Positions 3,635-5,045 of a stretch of 5,045 nucleotides of DNA are shown piece by piece (position 1 is the stretch's first letter; every line of letters starts with the position of its first letter). A program made the translations under genes and the position numbers. Source of the DNA: Candidatus Omnitrophota bacterium (GTDB lineage Bacteria; Omnitrophota; Gorgyraeia; Duberdicusellales; 4484-171); assembly GCA_003644405.1 (NCBI GenBank), contig QNCE01000090.1:1-5045 (forward strand), given 5' to 3'. Below the pieces are notes generated by a model. It did not search any database and was not told the origin of the DNA. It worked only from the letters and a program-made list of their open reading frames with translations.

Positions 3635-5045
3635 GAAGGTTTGGGAGAAAGGGGCTTGGGAAGTTGGATATAGAATTTTGTACCTTTCATATAAGTAGAT
3701 TCAAACCAGATTTTTCCATTATGATTTTCCTCAATGATTCGTCGGACTACATACATTCCAATTCCTGAACCTGACTTATAAGAAGACTTCGTAGTAAAAA
3801 AGGGGGAAAATATCTTTTTTTTATCCTCCTCCTTTATACCAATACCGTTATCAGAAATAATTATAAAATAGTGAGTAAGTTCTTGATAAGCTTTTATCTT
3901 TATCTTAGGATGGTATTCTTTTTTCTCTTCCTGGAAGAGTTGTAAGGCAAGCTCCTGGGTAGCTTCATAAGCATTATCTAAAAGATTATAGATGACCTCT
4001 CCCAGTTGAGATTTTATTCCCCATATAAGGTCTATTTCCAAATCTTTCTCTAATGGTATTTCGGAAACCTCATGTTTTATAGAGATGAGCTCCAAGGCGG
4101 GATTTATTATCTCTTCTAACGAAAAATAACCAAAAAATAACTCCTTATCTTGAGTACGAGCAAACTGCAAAATTCCTCTAACTACAGAGTCGGTGCGTTT
4201 AACATTAGAGATAAGAGAATCAGTGATTTTTAAAAGATACTCTAAAAATTCTTTTATAGAACGATTGTTAGCAAGATTATAATTACTCTTAACAAATTCT
4301 TGAATGGCAAGCCTTAGTTCTCCTGTAGCCAAAGAAAAGTGATTCAATCTATTTTTTATCTGATGAGCTACTCCATCAGCTATCCCTCCGATAGAAGCAA
4401 GTTTTTCTGCCTGAAAGAGCTGTTGCTGGACTTTTTTAAACTCTTCAAAAAAAAGACAGTTTTCAATTGCCAAAGCAGCCTGACGAGAAAGAATACTAAA
4501 TACGCTTATATCATCCTGGCTATAAGGAGACCTATCTAATTTTTCTCCTAAAATTAAGAATCCCTGAACTCTTTTTTCAACAACAGAAGGAATAAATAGC
4601 TCAAAAGAGGTCTTCAGTTTCTCTTCTAAACATTTTCTTAAATCAGAAGGCAATTCTTCTGGGATAAAAGGGTTGGGATTATTCTTCATATATGTAATAA
4701 TAGGAGCATCTTCAGGGAAATTTAAGTCTAATGAGGTAATCTTATAACCACGAGCCGACATTGGTTTATAGATTTTATTTTCTTTATCATACGAAAAAAT
4801 AATAGCGAAACTAATCTTTACAGTTTTTTTAACGATACGAACAATCAACTTAAGTAATCTGTTTAAGTTATGTTCTCTAATCATCCCTCCTGCAGCTTGA
4901 AGAAGAATATGTTGATAATGACGCTGTTGAGCTAAAAGTAGGTCTTCAGCTTTTTTCTGAATAGTCCTATAGATTAAAGGACCTATAGTAGCAAAGGTAG
5001 CAGCGAAAGAGGTAGATAATACCCAGGAGTTAGTTTGATATCCTA
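3628..5045 (-). CDS. Sensor histidine kinase, GAF-HisKA-HATPase (5' end outside window)
   Basis: Predicted to autophosphorylate a His from ATP and pass the phosphate to an unseen response regulator. The frame is open to the right edge, with 471 complete codons visible. Visible residues about 6-25 are moderately hydrophobic (SWVLSTSFAATFATIGPLIY), probably the last membrane segment of an N-terminal sensor region. A GAF domain spans about 60-200, ending in the typical RSPYSQDDISVFSILSRQAALAIEN. A signalling helix leads to the H-box KLASIGGIADGVAHQIKNRL with H227, then the N-box NLLDNAYEA (353-361), G1 DNGIGI (398-403), FSPFFTTK (412-419) and G2 GSGIGM (425-430). The H-box is NtrB/HPK4-like, but the usual Glu after His is Gln and the usual NP is NR. 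ATG 4882-4884 is internal: a GGAGGG sits only one base away, and the protein-like frame continues upstream. The stop codon lies in the hairpin repeat, after a short tail KPLSPKPSK. Confidence 0.93.
   Translation of the reverse strand, partial: GYQTNSWVLSTSFAATFATIGPLIYRTIQKKAEDLLLAQQRHYQHILLQAAGGMIREHNLNRLLKLIVRIVKKTVKISFAIIFSYDKENKIYKPMSARGYKITSLDLNFPEDAPIITYMKNNPNPFIPEELPSDLRKCLEEKLKTSFELFIPSVVEKRVQGFLILGEKLDRSPYSQDDISVFSILSRQAALAIENCLFFEEFKKVQQQLFQAEKLASIGGIADGVAHQIKNRLNHFSLATGELRLAIQEFVKSNYNLANNRSIKEFLEYLLKITDSLISNVKRTDSVVRGILQFARTQDKELFFGYFSLEEIINPALELISIKHEVSEIPLEKDLEIDLIWGIKSQLGEVIYNLLDNAYEATQELALQLFQEEKKEYHPKIKIKAYQELTHYFIIISDNGIGIKEEDKKKIFSPFFTTKSSYKSGSGIGMYVVRRIIEENHNGKIWFESTYMKGTKFYIQLPKPLSPKPSK

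Noticed and set aside
4339..4539. Plus-strand 66-codon frame opposite the kinase H-box
   Set aside because: It is antisense to the well-supported GAF-HisKA coding region and has no domain or start evidence.
4882..4896. ATG 4884 with GGAGGG upstream as the true kinase start
   Set aside because: The GGAGGG is only one base from the ATG, too close to work well, and the same frame continues upstream to the window edge with a membrane-like segment and a linker typical of such kinases.

Overview
The window is AT-rich bacterial DNA carrying three genes, all on the minus strand. Reading in the direction of transcription (right to left) they are: a membrane-linked sensor histidine kinase whose 5' part lies beyond the right edge; a Y1-family (IS200-like/REP-associated) tyrosine transposase gene; and an elongation factor G gene whose 3' part lies beyond the left edge. 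The low GC, the lysine/glutamate-rich proteins, the GC-rich REP-like palindrome and the stand-alone transposase would suit an uncultivated Gram-negative-type lineage (Omnitrophota-like genomes come to mind). That assignment is inference only; nothing here fixes the taxon.

Region 1-2330: a single open frame joins an N-terminal hydrophobic anchor, about 200 residues of predicted coiled coil and a roughly 110-residue Glu/Lys/Pro/Thr-rich linker to a canonical EF-G GTPase core (domains I, II and the start of III). No ATG, GTG or TTG lies in frame near the usual EF-G start, so on this sequence the translocase can only be made with a long extension. This is the most unusual item in the window.

Region 2331-3634: a REPtron-like unit. 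A transposase gene (HUH motif, catalytic Tyr, C-terminal helix-turn-helix) is bracketed by two related copies of a hairpin repeat. The copies share a 26-bp core in direct orientation with one mismatch. The upstream copy also holds a REP-like double GC palindrome. Between the transposase and the upstream repeat is about 290 bp of non-coding DNA with a good sigma70-type promoter and several strong stem-loops, one of them a 26-bp perfect palindrome.

Region 3628-5045: the histidine kinase, with a GAF sensor domain, a NtrB/HPK4-like H-box in which the usual HE..NP reads HQ..NR, and an intact HATPase domain. Its stop codon, like the transposase stop codon, lies inside the repeat sequence. The three genes show no obvious functional link. 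The transposase unit appears to be an insertion between the kinase and the EF-G fusion gene.
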